DNA of 64,000 nucleotides, taken from positions 1,793,349 to 1,857,348 of the forward strand of contig NC_049996.1 of assembly GCF_000003815.2 (NCBI RefSeq), written 5' to 3'. Within the stretch, counting starts at the first letter, position 1. Each line of letters starts with the position of its first letter. This DNA is from Branchiostoma floridae. Lineage: Eukaryota; Chordata; Leptocardii; Amphioxiformes; Branchiostomatidae. This document shows positions 11,189 through 21,850 of the stretch, in pieces. Position numbers and translations under genes: made by a program. Under the pieces are notes generated by a model that did no database searches, was not told the DNA's origin, and saw only the letters and a program-made list of their open reading frames with translations.

Positions 11189-11511
11189 AGCATGGGTACC
11201 ATCCAGGTAGTAGTTCGCTCCTATGTTCGCTTCTGCTACCCATCTGGGGAACTGTACATTCAGACCTTTTGGTGGTGATGTCAGTTAAATAGCGAATTAA
11301 GGAATGGGTTCTAGTGGGCTTACTCCATGACAACAGGCCCTCCCGCAAGCGGACGTAGGGCGTTTTGGGTGTTGGAACGCCTGTTTGAACAATCGCTTGA
11401 TCCCATTTCTTACTTCGCTCATGTAGGGACCAATCAGTGCCTGCGTCCAAAATTTGCATGATTCCAGACGTTAGTGTGGTCAAGGTTCCAAGATGGAAGC
11501 GACTATATATA
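11189..11511 (-). mobile_element. MITE-like element, copy 2 (5'-truncated)
   Basis: On the minus strand this aligns along its length with the element at 37693-38067. Shared blocks include 'ggaaccttgac', 'gattggtccctacat', 'cttgcgggagggcctgtt', 'agaacccattccttaat', 'acatcaccaccaaaag' and 'gcgaacataggagcgaa'. It retains one terminal repeat (agcatgggtaccatcc at 11189) and lacks the other. The long minus-strand ORF here is an accident of this repeat. Confidence 0.7.
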
Positions 11512-12084
11512 GGGTATAATGTCACACAGAGAGAAACGACTGTATGTAGTGTATTAAATTATTCCAGATCTGATGGTGTTTGTTGCTGAAAGTCTTGCTC
11601 TGGTCTTGCAAGGTCCCAATGTCAGCATGTTTACATTCACGATCTGTTGACATTGGTTCTGAATTTCTTAGAGGTAAGCTTATGAGACCCACTTAAAAAG
11701 AAGATTATTCAAGTTGTTAAGGCAATAAGTTCTCTGGGATTTAATTTCATTTCTGCATTAATGTTTTACAGTATAGAATTTTATATTGGATTGTTGATGA
11801 AAGGACCTAATATTTATTAGTATTCAGAATCATCATGATGATAATTGCATTTACAAGTATGTCTATTTTAAATGTGTGTATATGAATATCTTTGATGAAA
11901 TACTTTTTTTGCAGTAAAATTGAAAATGTAATTTCCATTTAGACAGTAAATGGGTTTCAGTACTTCAGAAATAGTATTTATTATTATATAATAAGTAATT
12001 TAAATTTGTTGACTGTTCTAACCATCATATACTGTGTGTTTCTTTAACGGCTTTCAAAATTACTGCACTGGTTTCATTGTGTAT

Positions 12085-13599
12085 TTAAAGGACAGCATCA
12101 GAAAATTTTCAATTCATTATTTTCCAGTAGTTTACTCATTAAAAAGTTGATGTACGTCAATTTTTACATTGATCCGCCTAATATGACCCTGTAGACACGT
12201 TTGAACTTCGCGCTCTCCTCCTTTCCCCGCCGCGCTGGCCGATGACGTAATGGCCGCGTTCTGAGAGTCTGACGTCACAGATCCAAAACTTCTAGCCAGC
12301 CATTTTGCTCCGTGAACCTCGGTCCTCTCAGCGGTAAATAATCACTCCGCCATTCTGGAGTTCAGTCCGTAGTTGTTGACAATTACTTTCGTGGACCTGT
12401 AAGTCGCATTGTGACCTGTCTACGAAGCTATAGTCCCCGGGAGACTAAACATGAATGAGCTTGCCTGCGAGTAAACCGCGCGGCGACGGGACGAAATCAG
12501 AACAATGGCGGTGGGGAAGGTTCACGCACCGTGCCATTCTGGACTGTTACAAGAGCGAGTTTGGGTCAATCCTTACCTTCTCCTTTCCAGACAGCACAGC
12601 GATAATTACACGTAAGCTTCCACGAATTTTGGTTGAACTCACAGTTGTCCAACTGGCAGTGACATTAAAAAAAAAGAAACATTTTTCTCTGACAACATAC
12701 CCTTGATCACTACATATCGAACGATCCCCTTATCGTGCCGAAACAGATAGCACTGCAACTTGTACAGATTCGAGCGAGTTACGCCTCGCCTCTCACTTTA
12801 TTTTCTGTTTCTCAGGTAAATTATCTGCACTGTCCGGTTTTTCAATCATGTAGCTTTGGCGGAGATTGTTGGGTGTTCCATCAAAATAAAAGACGGACTC
12901 TGAAACGAAGCCGACATTTCGCGCCATTCACAATGCCGGCCTGTTTTGTATGTATGTTTCGGCGCGAAAAGGGGATCGTCCGATGTTGTCAGAGGAAAAT
13001 GTTTCTTTTTTTTTTTTAATGTCACTGCCAGTTGGACAACTGTGAATTCAACCAAAATTCGTGGAAGCTTACGTGTAATTATCGCTGTGCTGTCTGGAAA
13101 GGAGAAGGTAAGGATTGACCCAAACTCGCTCTTGTAACAGTCCAGAATGGCACGGTGCGTGAACCTTCCCCACCGCCATTGTTTTGATTTCGTCCCGTCG
13201 CCGCGCGGTTTACTCGCAGGCAAGCTCATTCATGTTTAGTCTCCCGGGGACTATGGCTTCGTAGACAGGTCACAATGCGACTTACAGGTCCACGAAAGTA
13301 ATTGTCAACAACTACGGACTGAACTCCAGAATGGCGGAGTGATTATTTACCGCTGAGAGGACCGAGGTTCACGGAGCAAAATGGCTGGCTAGAAGTTTTG
13401 GATCTGTGACGTCAGACTCTCAGAACGCGGCCATTACGTCATCGGCCAGCGCGGCGGGGAAAGGAGGAGAGCGCGAAGTTCAAACGTGTCTACAGGGTCA
13501 TATTAGGCGGATCAATGTAAAAATTGACGTACATCAACTTTTTAATGAGTAAACTACTGGAAAATAATGAATTGAAAATTTTCTGATGCTGTCCTTTAA
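12085..13599. mobile_element. 1.5-kb near-perfect inverted repeat flanked by TTAA
   Basis: The left arm (12085-12745) and right arm (12956-13599) are reverse complements with about three substitutions seen over the outer 575 bp and one 17-bp indel near the centre; the spacer is about 210 bp. The outermost four bases on each side are TTAA, and the symmetry stops exactly there, as expected of a TTAA target-site duplication (the piggyBac-type target). The next bases inward are AGGACAGCATCAG. Each arm carries GC-rich promoter-like DNA: TGACGTCA, TGACGTAA, GCCATTTTG. Each also carries an ORF starting MSLPASKPRGDGTK with an in-frame GTAAGC donor. No transposase was seen. Confidence 0.85.
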
Positions 13600-14419
13600 G
13601 GTATCACGATTTTAATTTTTATGTTGAATATGGTCTTAACCACTTTTATTCAATCCCGGAATAGTGAAGTGTTTGACTACATATTTATATTATCTGACAA
13701 TTAATGTGACACAAAGTTAACCCATTGTATCCATGCCTTTATTTTTTAACTGCTGTTTGACAGAATCTTGAATTTTCTTTTACTGTGAAACTGTTTTATT
13801 GAAGAATAAGCCTTAATGATTGTGCATCAACTACTGCTTGAGTCTGTTTGATGTTTAGAATGCATTTCTATGTTTCTTTGGTAACTTTTCAGAACTTAAT
13901 AAAAGTATATTAATTTTCACACTGCCACAGACATTTGGCATTAGTTTGTTCATAGAATGTTTCAGAAATGTAGAAAATTTCCAATAACAGAATGTTCTAT
14001 TGATGTGAGATGTGTGTTAACTTTTGATATGGATCATTCGTATGCAATATCTTGATTATATGTAAGATGTATTTTTAGATGTGATTGTTTGTTTGTCATG
14101 ATATTCTACATTGTTAATTTGCATGTTCACTCTTGACTGAATATTAAGAATGCATTACTGCTGTGCTGCAACTTTTTTGCCTTACTTAAAGTTGCTCATG
14201 TTCTTATTTGTCTTTCCCCCATTCAAAGCAGGTTTTACAACTTAAATGTTATGTATATTCAATGTATCTTGTCTAATGGCATACACGTTTTGTGAATATT
14301 GTCGGACCGGGTGTACTATATAGTATGTAAGTTTGGCATCTGATTTTTCTGAAAGAGTTTTTCCTTTACACCATAGGACATGGGAAGCTGATACATGTAT
14401 ACCTGACCATGTTCCTGTG
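13600..14419. other. Intergenic, no gene seen
   Basis: A/T-rich sequence between the inverted repeat and the 62-bp satellite. No exon, RNA gene or clear repeat was recognised. Confidence 0.4.
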
Positions 14420-14905
14420 TGCTGTGGGACCTGTCAGCTCTCCTGTGTGCCTGTCCATATTCCTGTGGGACCTGTCAGCTATCCTGTGTGCCTGTCCATA
14501 TTCCAGGAGGACCTGTCTGTGTTCCTGTGGGACCTGTCAGCTCTCCTGTGTGCCTGTCCATATTCCAGGAGGACCTGTCTGTGTTCCTGTGGGACCTGTC
14601 AGCTATCCTGTGTGCCTGTCCATATTCCAGGAGGACCTGTCTGTGTTCCTGTGGGACCTGTCAGCTCTCCTGTGTGCCTGTCCATATTCCAGGAGGACCT
14701 GTCTGTGTTCCTGTGGGACCTGTCAGCTATCCTGTGTGCCTGTCCATATTCCAGGAGGACCTGTCTGTGTTCCTGTGGGACCTGTCAGCTATCCTGTGTG
14801 CCTGTCCATATTCCAGGAGGACCTGTCTGTGTTCCTGTGGGACCTGTCAGCTCTCCTGTGTGCCTGTCCATATTCCAGGAGGACCTGTCTGTGTTCCTGT
14901 GAAGC
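14420..14905. repeat. 62-bp tandem satellite with alternating units
   Basis: Units contain 'tccatattccaggaggacct' and 'gtctgtgttcctgtgggacc' and repeat every 62 bp (block starts at 14501, 14563, 14625 and onward). A single C/A difference (cagctCtcc versus cagctAtcc) runs C-A-C-A-C-A-A-C across eight units, so most of the array is a 124-bp dimer. The first unit lacks 21 bp. All three plus frames are open because 62 is not a multiple of three; this is not evidence of coding. Confidence 0.93.
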
Positions 14906-15668
14906 TATCTCAAGAGTACATCGGACTTGACTGTGAGTTGGCTTTTACTTTTAGAACTCTTTCAAAAATTGGGGTCTGCATGCCGCAAGGCGTAATCTGC
15001 TGTTGAATTTTCACAGTTCAAATTAATATTAAATGCAATCTGTGCATTATGCACGGAAACATTTAGCCAGCATGAAAGCGTAATAATATCTGGCCATTGG
15101 TTTCTGTGCCTCGCCTTTTAGATTTTAAGTTCATGAAATTCGAAGTTGACAATGCTCTGATTTAACGTGAAACGTGAAGTATCTAGCCTGCACAAATTAA
15201 CCGTAATACATGGCCGCCTTCTCTGGAACTTAGCGCAAAGCGTGATCGGGACCTCCCATGCAGACCCTTAGAAATGACAATGAAAGTACTTGGATAGGGC
15301 ATGTATGCGATCATTTCCATTGCTAAAACTTCAGCCACCCCGCAGCTATTTGTTGTCATTTCTGGAAGAGTTCACATTTCTTTATAAACATCTAGTTTAA
15401 GGTTGTGACTAATATTTTATTGCAGATATGGTGGAGAACACAGTACATTTTCCTATTGAAGAGAGCACTCAATGTGATATTGTCTGTTGTTTCATTCTGT
15501 ATATGGCAATGGGGCATAGTTTCAAACTCATTTTGCAATCAAACTGTAATTTTCCTGATATACTCTTCATTATCTTTAACATTTACCCTTTTTGAAACTG
15601 TTTCGAACATAAAAATGTGACAGAAAGAAATGTACATGGGGATTAGCAGTCATTAAACGGTCTCCCTA
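14906..15668. other. Intergenic, no gene seen
   Basis: No exon pair or repeat was recognised between the satellite and the foldback element. Confidence 0.35.
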
Positions 15669-16158
15669 AACACCTCAAATGACCTCAAACAACTCTTAAT
15701 ATGTAGTGTACATGGGACAACAACTTTGTTTGGTGCTCTGGATACATTGTTTATGCAGGTATGAATAAAAAGTGCAGCAAGTCCAAACTATTTACCACTT
15801 ATTTTGAGGTAATCCACCGGTTTAAAGATCAAAGCCATTTCTGGTCGCCATATTGGATCGTCTGTGTCAGGAGTCTGCATGGAGAAGTTTTCAATACCCT
15901 CTTCAGGCCACAGACAACAGTAAGATAAAACTGTGGCATAATTCTACCAGCGTCAACTTATGATACTTGTACACTAAGTATTTTTCAGCCTCAAATTGCT
16001 TTGATCTTGAAACCAGCTGACTAACTCTAAATAACTGGTAGTAAATACTTAGGACTTGCTGTGGGTTTTTTTAATTATAAATGCATAAACAATGTGTCTA
16101 GAGCACAACACAAGGTCGTTGCCCCATGTCACTGCATATTAGAGTTGTTTGAGGTGTT
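15669..16158. mobile_element. Foldback/MITE element with terminal repeats of about 130 bp
   Basis: The left end (aacacctcaaatgacctcaa ... gcagcaagtcc) is matched in reverse by the right end (ggacttgctg ... gttgtttgaggtgtt). Shared blocks include CTCAAACAACTCT, ACATTGTTTATGCA and CAGCAAGTCC. The arms have diverged by substitutions, so the copy is not recent. It has no ORF of note. Confidence 0.72.
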
Positions 16159-19100
16159 CACTTGATAGGCAGACCTGTCATTAAAGCAACAAAATGTTTG
16201 GAGACAAACAAGGCAATTGTATTTTTGAAGCCAAAAAGGAACAATAAAAGTCAACCATCAGATCATGAATTAAGCTGTAGTATGCACGTGGATAGATGCA
16301 CGGAAATTTACTTTCTTCAAACAATTACAGTAACTGGCATTTATTTGTTTTTAACAAATGATAACAGGACTAATGTGATACATAGCATTAGAAAGCCACA
16401 AACTTACAATGAACTGAGATAGTTCTATAAAATTTCAGAACATATTTGAAGTGACTCAGTAACAACAGACACAAAATTTTCCAACCAACATTTTATTTAG
16501 TGTCAAAAGAACATATTAAAGTTGATACTACATGATATTGATTAACTGGAAACTGAATAATGACAAATGTTTCTTCAGTACTAAATACAATCTACTTTCA
16601 ATTGTTGTAATAATGTTTTTCCATCAACATGTTTTTCTATCAACATGTAATGATTAAAAGAAATTCAAGACAGTGCAAACCTTGTTTGAATGGTTTGATC
16701 AATTTCATTGACTGATTTATTATCGACATGATAAATTAAGTAGCTAACAATTAAACAAAGTCTATTTTGTCTCATCTTCGTGACTGGAAGTCGAAAATGC
16801 CTAGATGGTACCTGAAACACAATCAAGATTATTCAAACAAAATGGAAATCAAGTTGGGTTTTTTTTGTCGAGGAACATATGAGTGAGGCACACACTATTT
16901 CTGTCTACAATTATTTCAGTGATGAAGTGGATTTCAGGGGAAAATTACTTTGGTCATGTAATGATTGTAGGAAATATGTCCCATTGCTTTACTGAAAATG
17001 GAAAAGACAATGTTGTGCTTTCTTTCTGTAGAGTGAATGTACTACAGGTAAGCTGTGTGTGATGTTGAAAAGAGAGGAATTGTGTTAAAGAAATTGGCCA
17101 AACAAGACTATAATATTCTTACAAACAATGATTATATATTACTCAGAAGTTTCTTTCTGCTTGAAATGTAGCCAAGTCTCAGATAGATTAGGTAGTAGGT
17201 TATAAATGTAACATTAGGTAGCAAGCAGTAGAATTAAAAGGTTACTTTAGACAGTTGTGAAAACAATTGTAACAAATAGTTTAACAGTTACTTTAACAGT
17301 TTAAGGTTGACAGTTGTTTTACAGAGTTGATTTTCAAGGCAAGTTACTAGTAGATAGATTATATAAAAAGGTTAGAGTCAGAGACCATCGCAGCGTGACC
17401 AAAGGCAGTTGTAAAAGAGAATAACAAATTAAATGTAAATCTGAGGGAAAGAACTTCTGAGTGAATAATGTCTAAGGAAATAATGGTTTTAGTTTTGTTT
17501 GGCCGATTTCTTTCCAGTCATGTTCATATCAGACTTTGTTATCGGTGTTTTATGTAGATGTGACAATACCAACCTCCTGTTGTAAAGTTTAGGGCTTGTC
17601 TCATGTTGATCTAGTAGAGTTTGACAGTGATTATTACACTGACAGACTTTATTTGATGAGCTTGAGACTAGGCCTGGATTTTGGAGCAGGAGGTTTGAAT
17701 TGTTGCAAGTACTTTAAACAGTGATAACAAAGTTTGACAAGAGTTTGACAAACACAATTCTTTCTGTATGCTCATTTCTACTTCTTCCTGGGCTTAGCCT
17801 GGAGGAGGAACGTCTGTCCCAGGGTTCTAACTTACACATGCCTCGACTCTGCGTAGTAGACCTGTTGACGAACAGCTCTGTCCGTCATCAGGCCTACTAC
17901 GCTAAAGGAGAGGGGCTATGTGGATTTTTTTACCTTGGCCCAGAGGTTTTCTTCTCCAGGCTTCGACGCTAGGTTTGGTTGCTTGTTGTCAATATTCCTG
18001 GGAGATAGTGCGCATAATATACAGTCACGTTCTCAAAATAGTAAGGAGGTGGTTGATTTGTGTGTGTATATTTATATATTGTTTTTTTTTCTATCTATAT
18101 ATATAAGTTAAGTTAATTGTTTATTTTAATTCTAAGTTATTTACCTGATCAGTCATTGCCAAGGTATGCTGGTGTTTCGAAGCACCGGGTCTTCAGCTAA
18201 TAGCAAAGACCTCCCCTGGGGAGCACACTGTATGCATTGCTGACAGGAGTCAAAAATTATTCTAAGTGTTTTGATCAATACTAAAAGTTAAGTTTAAAGT
18301 GTTTGAGTTAAAGGGCTGTGAAAACCTAAGTGTGATGTTCTGTTGGAAAACGTTGTGTTGCTGACTGAATGGAGTCTTCAATCTGTGTCAAAATTATTCC
18401 AAGTGTTTGGAGAAGTGGTTCCGATGTAGGGAATCAAGTGAAAAGGTGTTGTGTAGAGTGATCTACTTTAAAAAATGTGTCTGGCTAAGTGTGAAAATTA
18501 AGTGTTTACCAAGTTTGTAAATGCAAGCGAAATGTTTCAATGGCTGTGACGTGATCTAATTGTTTGGAAGAGTGTTTAAAGCTCAGCCCAGAGCGATTTT
18601 CCAATTCCATTTTCAAGTCATTTTTACATACAGTTATATTAAATAACACTATCTCATTGCATATCGACGTTCATTGAGCATAGATAAGATGTCGTTGAGT
18701 GGTGACAACTTTTAAAATTTGAGCGCTGCACGTCACAGCCATTATTTCAAATTTTCAGATTACGCTTCTGAAGATGTCACTTCTAATGATGGAATCAGGT
18801 TTCGATTTGCAAATGGGTGAATCAGATTCAATTTGCTTGGTGCCCTCACGCGTTTAAAAATCACAGAAAGTTATTGACGGGAAACCACTAACCTCGATCC
18901 TAATCAAAGGGGACTCCGTTTACGGCATGTTTGTGCGTCCTTTGAACGCTGAAAGTACGAAATAATGATAATGTGCTAGTATGGTGAGGTAAGTTTCAAT
19001 ATCATACCGATTGTCTCATCTATAATATTTCCAATTTTATTCCTCTAAAATTGCTCTGGGCCCCTTTAAATGGCTGAGAAAATCTAAGTGTGATGTGCTG

Positions 19101-19190
19101 CTAAAACTGTAAAAGATTAAGTGTAGTCTTCTGTGTAAAAATTTAATTGAAAAGAGATGTTGGGTATCATGTGCTGTGTTTGCAGTGTAG

Positions 19191-19192
<2 letters not shown>
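16159..19192. other. Intergenic, one hairpin element seen
   Basis: A/T-rich sequence with no convincing exons. The only structured feature recognised is the nested inverted repeat at 17796-17962. Confidence 0.35.
17796..17962. repeat. Nested inverted repeat with 52-nt internal hairpin
   Basis: The outer arms are AGCCTGGAGGAG and CTTCTCCAGGCT. Nested inside, 17851-17902 folds on itself: GCGTAGTAG.CCTG.TGACG.ACAG pairs with its reverse complement with 3 mismatches in 25. On the minus-strand RNA two of those become G-U pairs. Confidence 0.6.

Positions 19193-19240
<48 letters not shown>
19193..19240. repeat. (GT)n microsatellite
   Basis: A pure GT run of about 24 dinucleotides. Confidence 0.97.
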
Positions 19241-19242
<2 letters not shown>

Positions 19243-19799
19243 TTGAAAGTGTTTGTGTTGCTAAACAAACTATACTCACAACTTCCCTTCTTCTCTGGCT
19301 GTGTTGCTGGTAAATGTCTGGTCTCATCGTTCAGCACAGAATCCTCCATGAGACATACATGTATGGAGAGAGAAAAACACAAGTCAGTATATTTGGACAA
19401 ATCATTCATGTTGTATGTAAAAAGAACTAAATGACACAACAGCAGCAATTATATAATGAGTTCCTTTATCTGAAAAAATGTGCATAGCTTGAAATTTCCC
19501 TAGGCCACAACAAAATCAAAGAAAGCTGGAACTGAAATTTCATTTTCTTTTGAAGCGCCTATTTCATCAATACCGGGCATGTTACACTGAATGGCTGAAC
19601 ATTTTTTAACATGCTAATGGTAGGGTGCTGAATAAAGAGATTCTTTCATACACAAATTGGCTACTAGGTGGACATGCGTCACGGAAAAGTGAAAGGAAAT
19701 AAAACAAAGGGTATTAGTAGAAAGAGCGTCTTTCTTCAGTGACTTAAGTACCAACCTGATGAAACTATTTACAGATAACATGTAAGTTGTAAACTTTAA

Positions 19800-21360
19800 G
19801 ACACTACTGCCTCACCTGTACAAGTCCTCACTTCACTCTTCGTCAGCTGACTAGCTAAGCCCTGGTGTGGGCTTCAGGACACCATCAGGACCCGCCTAAC
19901 AATATAAAAAGAACATCATGCAGTTAACACCTCTAAGCAACAATGAATGACAATAAAGATAATAAAATTGCACAATGAAGCAGTCCCTTTTCTTACCTAG
20001 ATTTTATGATTCAAGAAACTTTAGGGTACTGTATATGCAGAAACTTTTGCAGTGGTTAATGTTTGTGGTTTTCGCAGTGGCTGCTTCACCACAAACATTT
20101 TCCATGGCAGTAAGAGACTACGGTGCATGGTGCTACCGCAAAACTAAAACCACCGGGAAAAGTCCTTTTTCCCGCTACCACGAACTTAAGTGCATTTACA
20201 AAAGTGTCACACAGGTAATGTTTTTCACATGTTCTATAAATTTAAAGAAGAATTTCAATATTGTGAACCATTGCCTCACCTGTGCAACTCTTCACTGTGT
20301 TGTCAAGTCGACAAATCTGCTGAGCCCTCATCTGGTCTGGTTCAATGGACAGAAGTTTGACAGTCATCACACTCAGGTTTGTCCCAGTCAGGACCGGAAT
20401 GTTAGGACCGGAATGTCAGGACCGGAATGTCTGCACTGCTGACACTCAGAAACACCTAGTATTCAAAGGACAATAATTTATTACTGAATTAGACAATAAG
20501 ACAACACGTGTCCAGGTAAAGATGTTTAACACTTGAATATGAAAAAGTATTACTTTCCTGATCTTCTTGACCAGTGCACAGTGGGTACCAAGGAGTCATT
20601 CATTCTCAATGATATCAACAGTTAAAGCACTCTAATAGTTGTGTTTTTCAATGGTTGTGAGTTACTTTGTTTCATTGAGTGTCCTCACTTCTGCATCAGT
20701 CAGAAGCTACCAAACTATTGTGCAAACATTTAACCGGTTACTAAGATTTTTCTCAAATTAAACAGTAAATGATAGCTAAAATGCACTCACATATTTTATC
20801 ACCTGATATTCCTCTTGGGTGACTTCTTTGGTATGGTCTGGTCTGGTTTGGTCTGGTCCAGTCCAGTCTTGTCAGGTTCAGACAGGAGTCCTCACTACTG
20901 CAGCAGTCAGCAGACACCTAACTATACAGACATAACAAGTTACTCACTTGTCTCAGATAACTCCAAGTAATTGGCAGGTAAATGCAGAATTCAATAATTC
21001 TCACCTGATATTCCTCTTGATTCTTCAAATCACCTGGTCTGATCTGGTCCAATCCAGTCTTGTCAGGTTCAGACAGGAGTCCTCACTACTGCAGCAGTCA
21101 GCAGCAGAATATACCTTAACTATACAGACAACACATGTTAGACATTGGTGTCAAATAGAAGGAGAACTGGTGGATAAAATGCAGAATTCAAGTTTTTCTC
21201 ACCTTAAGCCTGATACTCCTGTATCAATCACCTGGTGCCTCTGTCATCACAAGTCTCATCTCATCAGGACAGGAACACCTGCATGGCTGGATGACCCTCA
21301 GGACACAAGTAACTGTATGGTTGTTATGATGCAAAGAAGACTTACAAGTTGCTATCAATA
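19800..21360. repeat. Diverged tandem block
   Basis: The motif 'cttgtcaggttcagacagga' then 'gtcctcactactgcagcagt' occurs at about 20866 and 21058, with weaker relatives around 19820, 20290 and 20685, often next to 'cacctgatattcctcttg'. A short triplicated 'tcaggaccggaatgt' lies at about 20388-20433. Confidence 0.6.
20029..20203. mobile_element. Short MITE, probable
   Basis: It starts TA-CTGTATATGCAGAAAC and ends near TTAAGTGCATTTACAAAAG, an imperfect inverted pair. The interior has complementary segments (gaccaccaca/tttgtggttttcg type) that form a hairpin. Boundaries are approximate. Confidence 0.4.
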
Positions 21361-21515
21361 AAAAAATAATTTAAAAAAAACATGGGTCTTAATGGCAAGT
21401 GTGCAGATGTTGACACACTGGCAGCACCAAATCCGTAGGTGTTTTTTTGCACCTTTAGACAGATTAGCCGTGAGGCTCGGTGGATGTCACTCCACCGTCA
21501 TGGTGGCAGTGGCAC

Positions 21516-21576
21516 GGCGAGTATCGAACTCCGGACCTACTAATTCTGATGCTAGCGCTCTAGCCGTTGCGCCACA
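21516..21576 (-). repeat. tRNA-derived SINE head
   Basis: On the minus strand a box A (TGGCGCAACGG) is followed about 35 nt later by a box-B-like GAGTTCGATAC. The acceptor and T stems do not pair properly, so it is a SINE promoter rather than a functional tRNA gene. Confidence 0.6.
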
Positions 21577-21784
21577 CACACACACCCCAAACAAGTCCTA
21601 ATAAACATTGTATATAACTCTGGATAAAACACTTATTAAAATTTGAAGCGTCATAGACTTAAACAATGCAGATGACTATAGCTGTAGTCAAGGAGGTTCT
21701 ATTTCAAACATGTTTCTTATGTACAGAGGAAACTTTTCATCCCTCCATTCAAGACTCACCAGGTCTGAATCTGGGTCATATTTG

Positions 21785-21850
21785 GACAAGTCAAGTCAAG
21801 TTTATTGCACAACGATTGCAACTGGTACAATGTATTGCAAGTAACATGTA
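21785..21850 (-). mobile_element. LINE 3' end, probable
   Basis: 'caagtcaagtcaagtttatt' followed by 'gcacaacgattgcaactggt' reads on the minus strand as a 3' tail with AATAAA and a short tandem terminus. A similar 3' end abuts the GA run at 26063. The family assignment is an inference. Confidence 0.4.

Noticed and set aside
11076..11525. Minus-strand 149-codon ORF
   Set aside because: It lies in a MITE-like element also found at 37.7 kb, where the frame is not conserved.
12846..13229. Minus-strand 127-codon ORF as an independent gene
   Set aside because: It is the mirror image of the ORF at 12455-12706 in the other arm of the palindrome; listed as part of that element instead.
14420..14905. 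CRISPR-like regular repeats
   Set aside because: The whole unit repeats with no unique spacers, and the host is eukaryotic.
14333..15006. Three overlapping plus-strand ORFs of 170-195 codons
   Set aside because: They are the 62-bp satellite read in all frames; no splice or start evidence.
21516..21576. Functional tRNA gene
   Set aside because: Box A and B are present but the acceptor and T stems do not pair; the same applies to 39915-39990 and 55325-55400.
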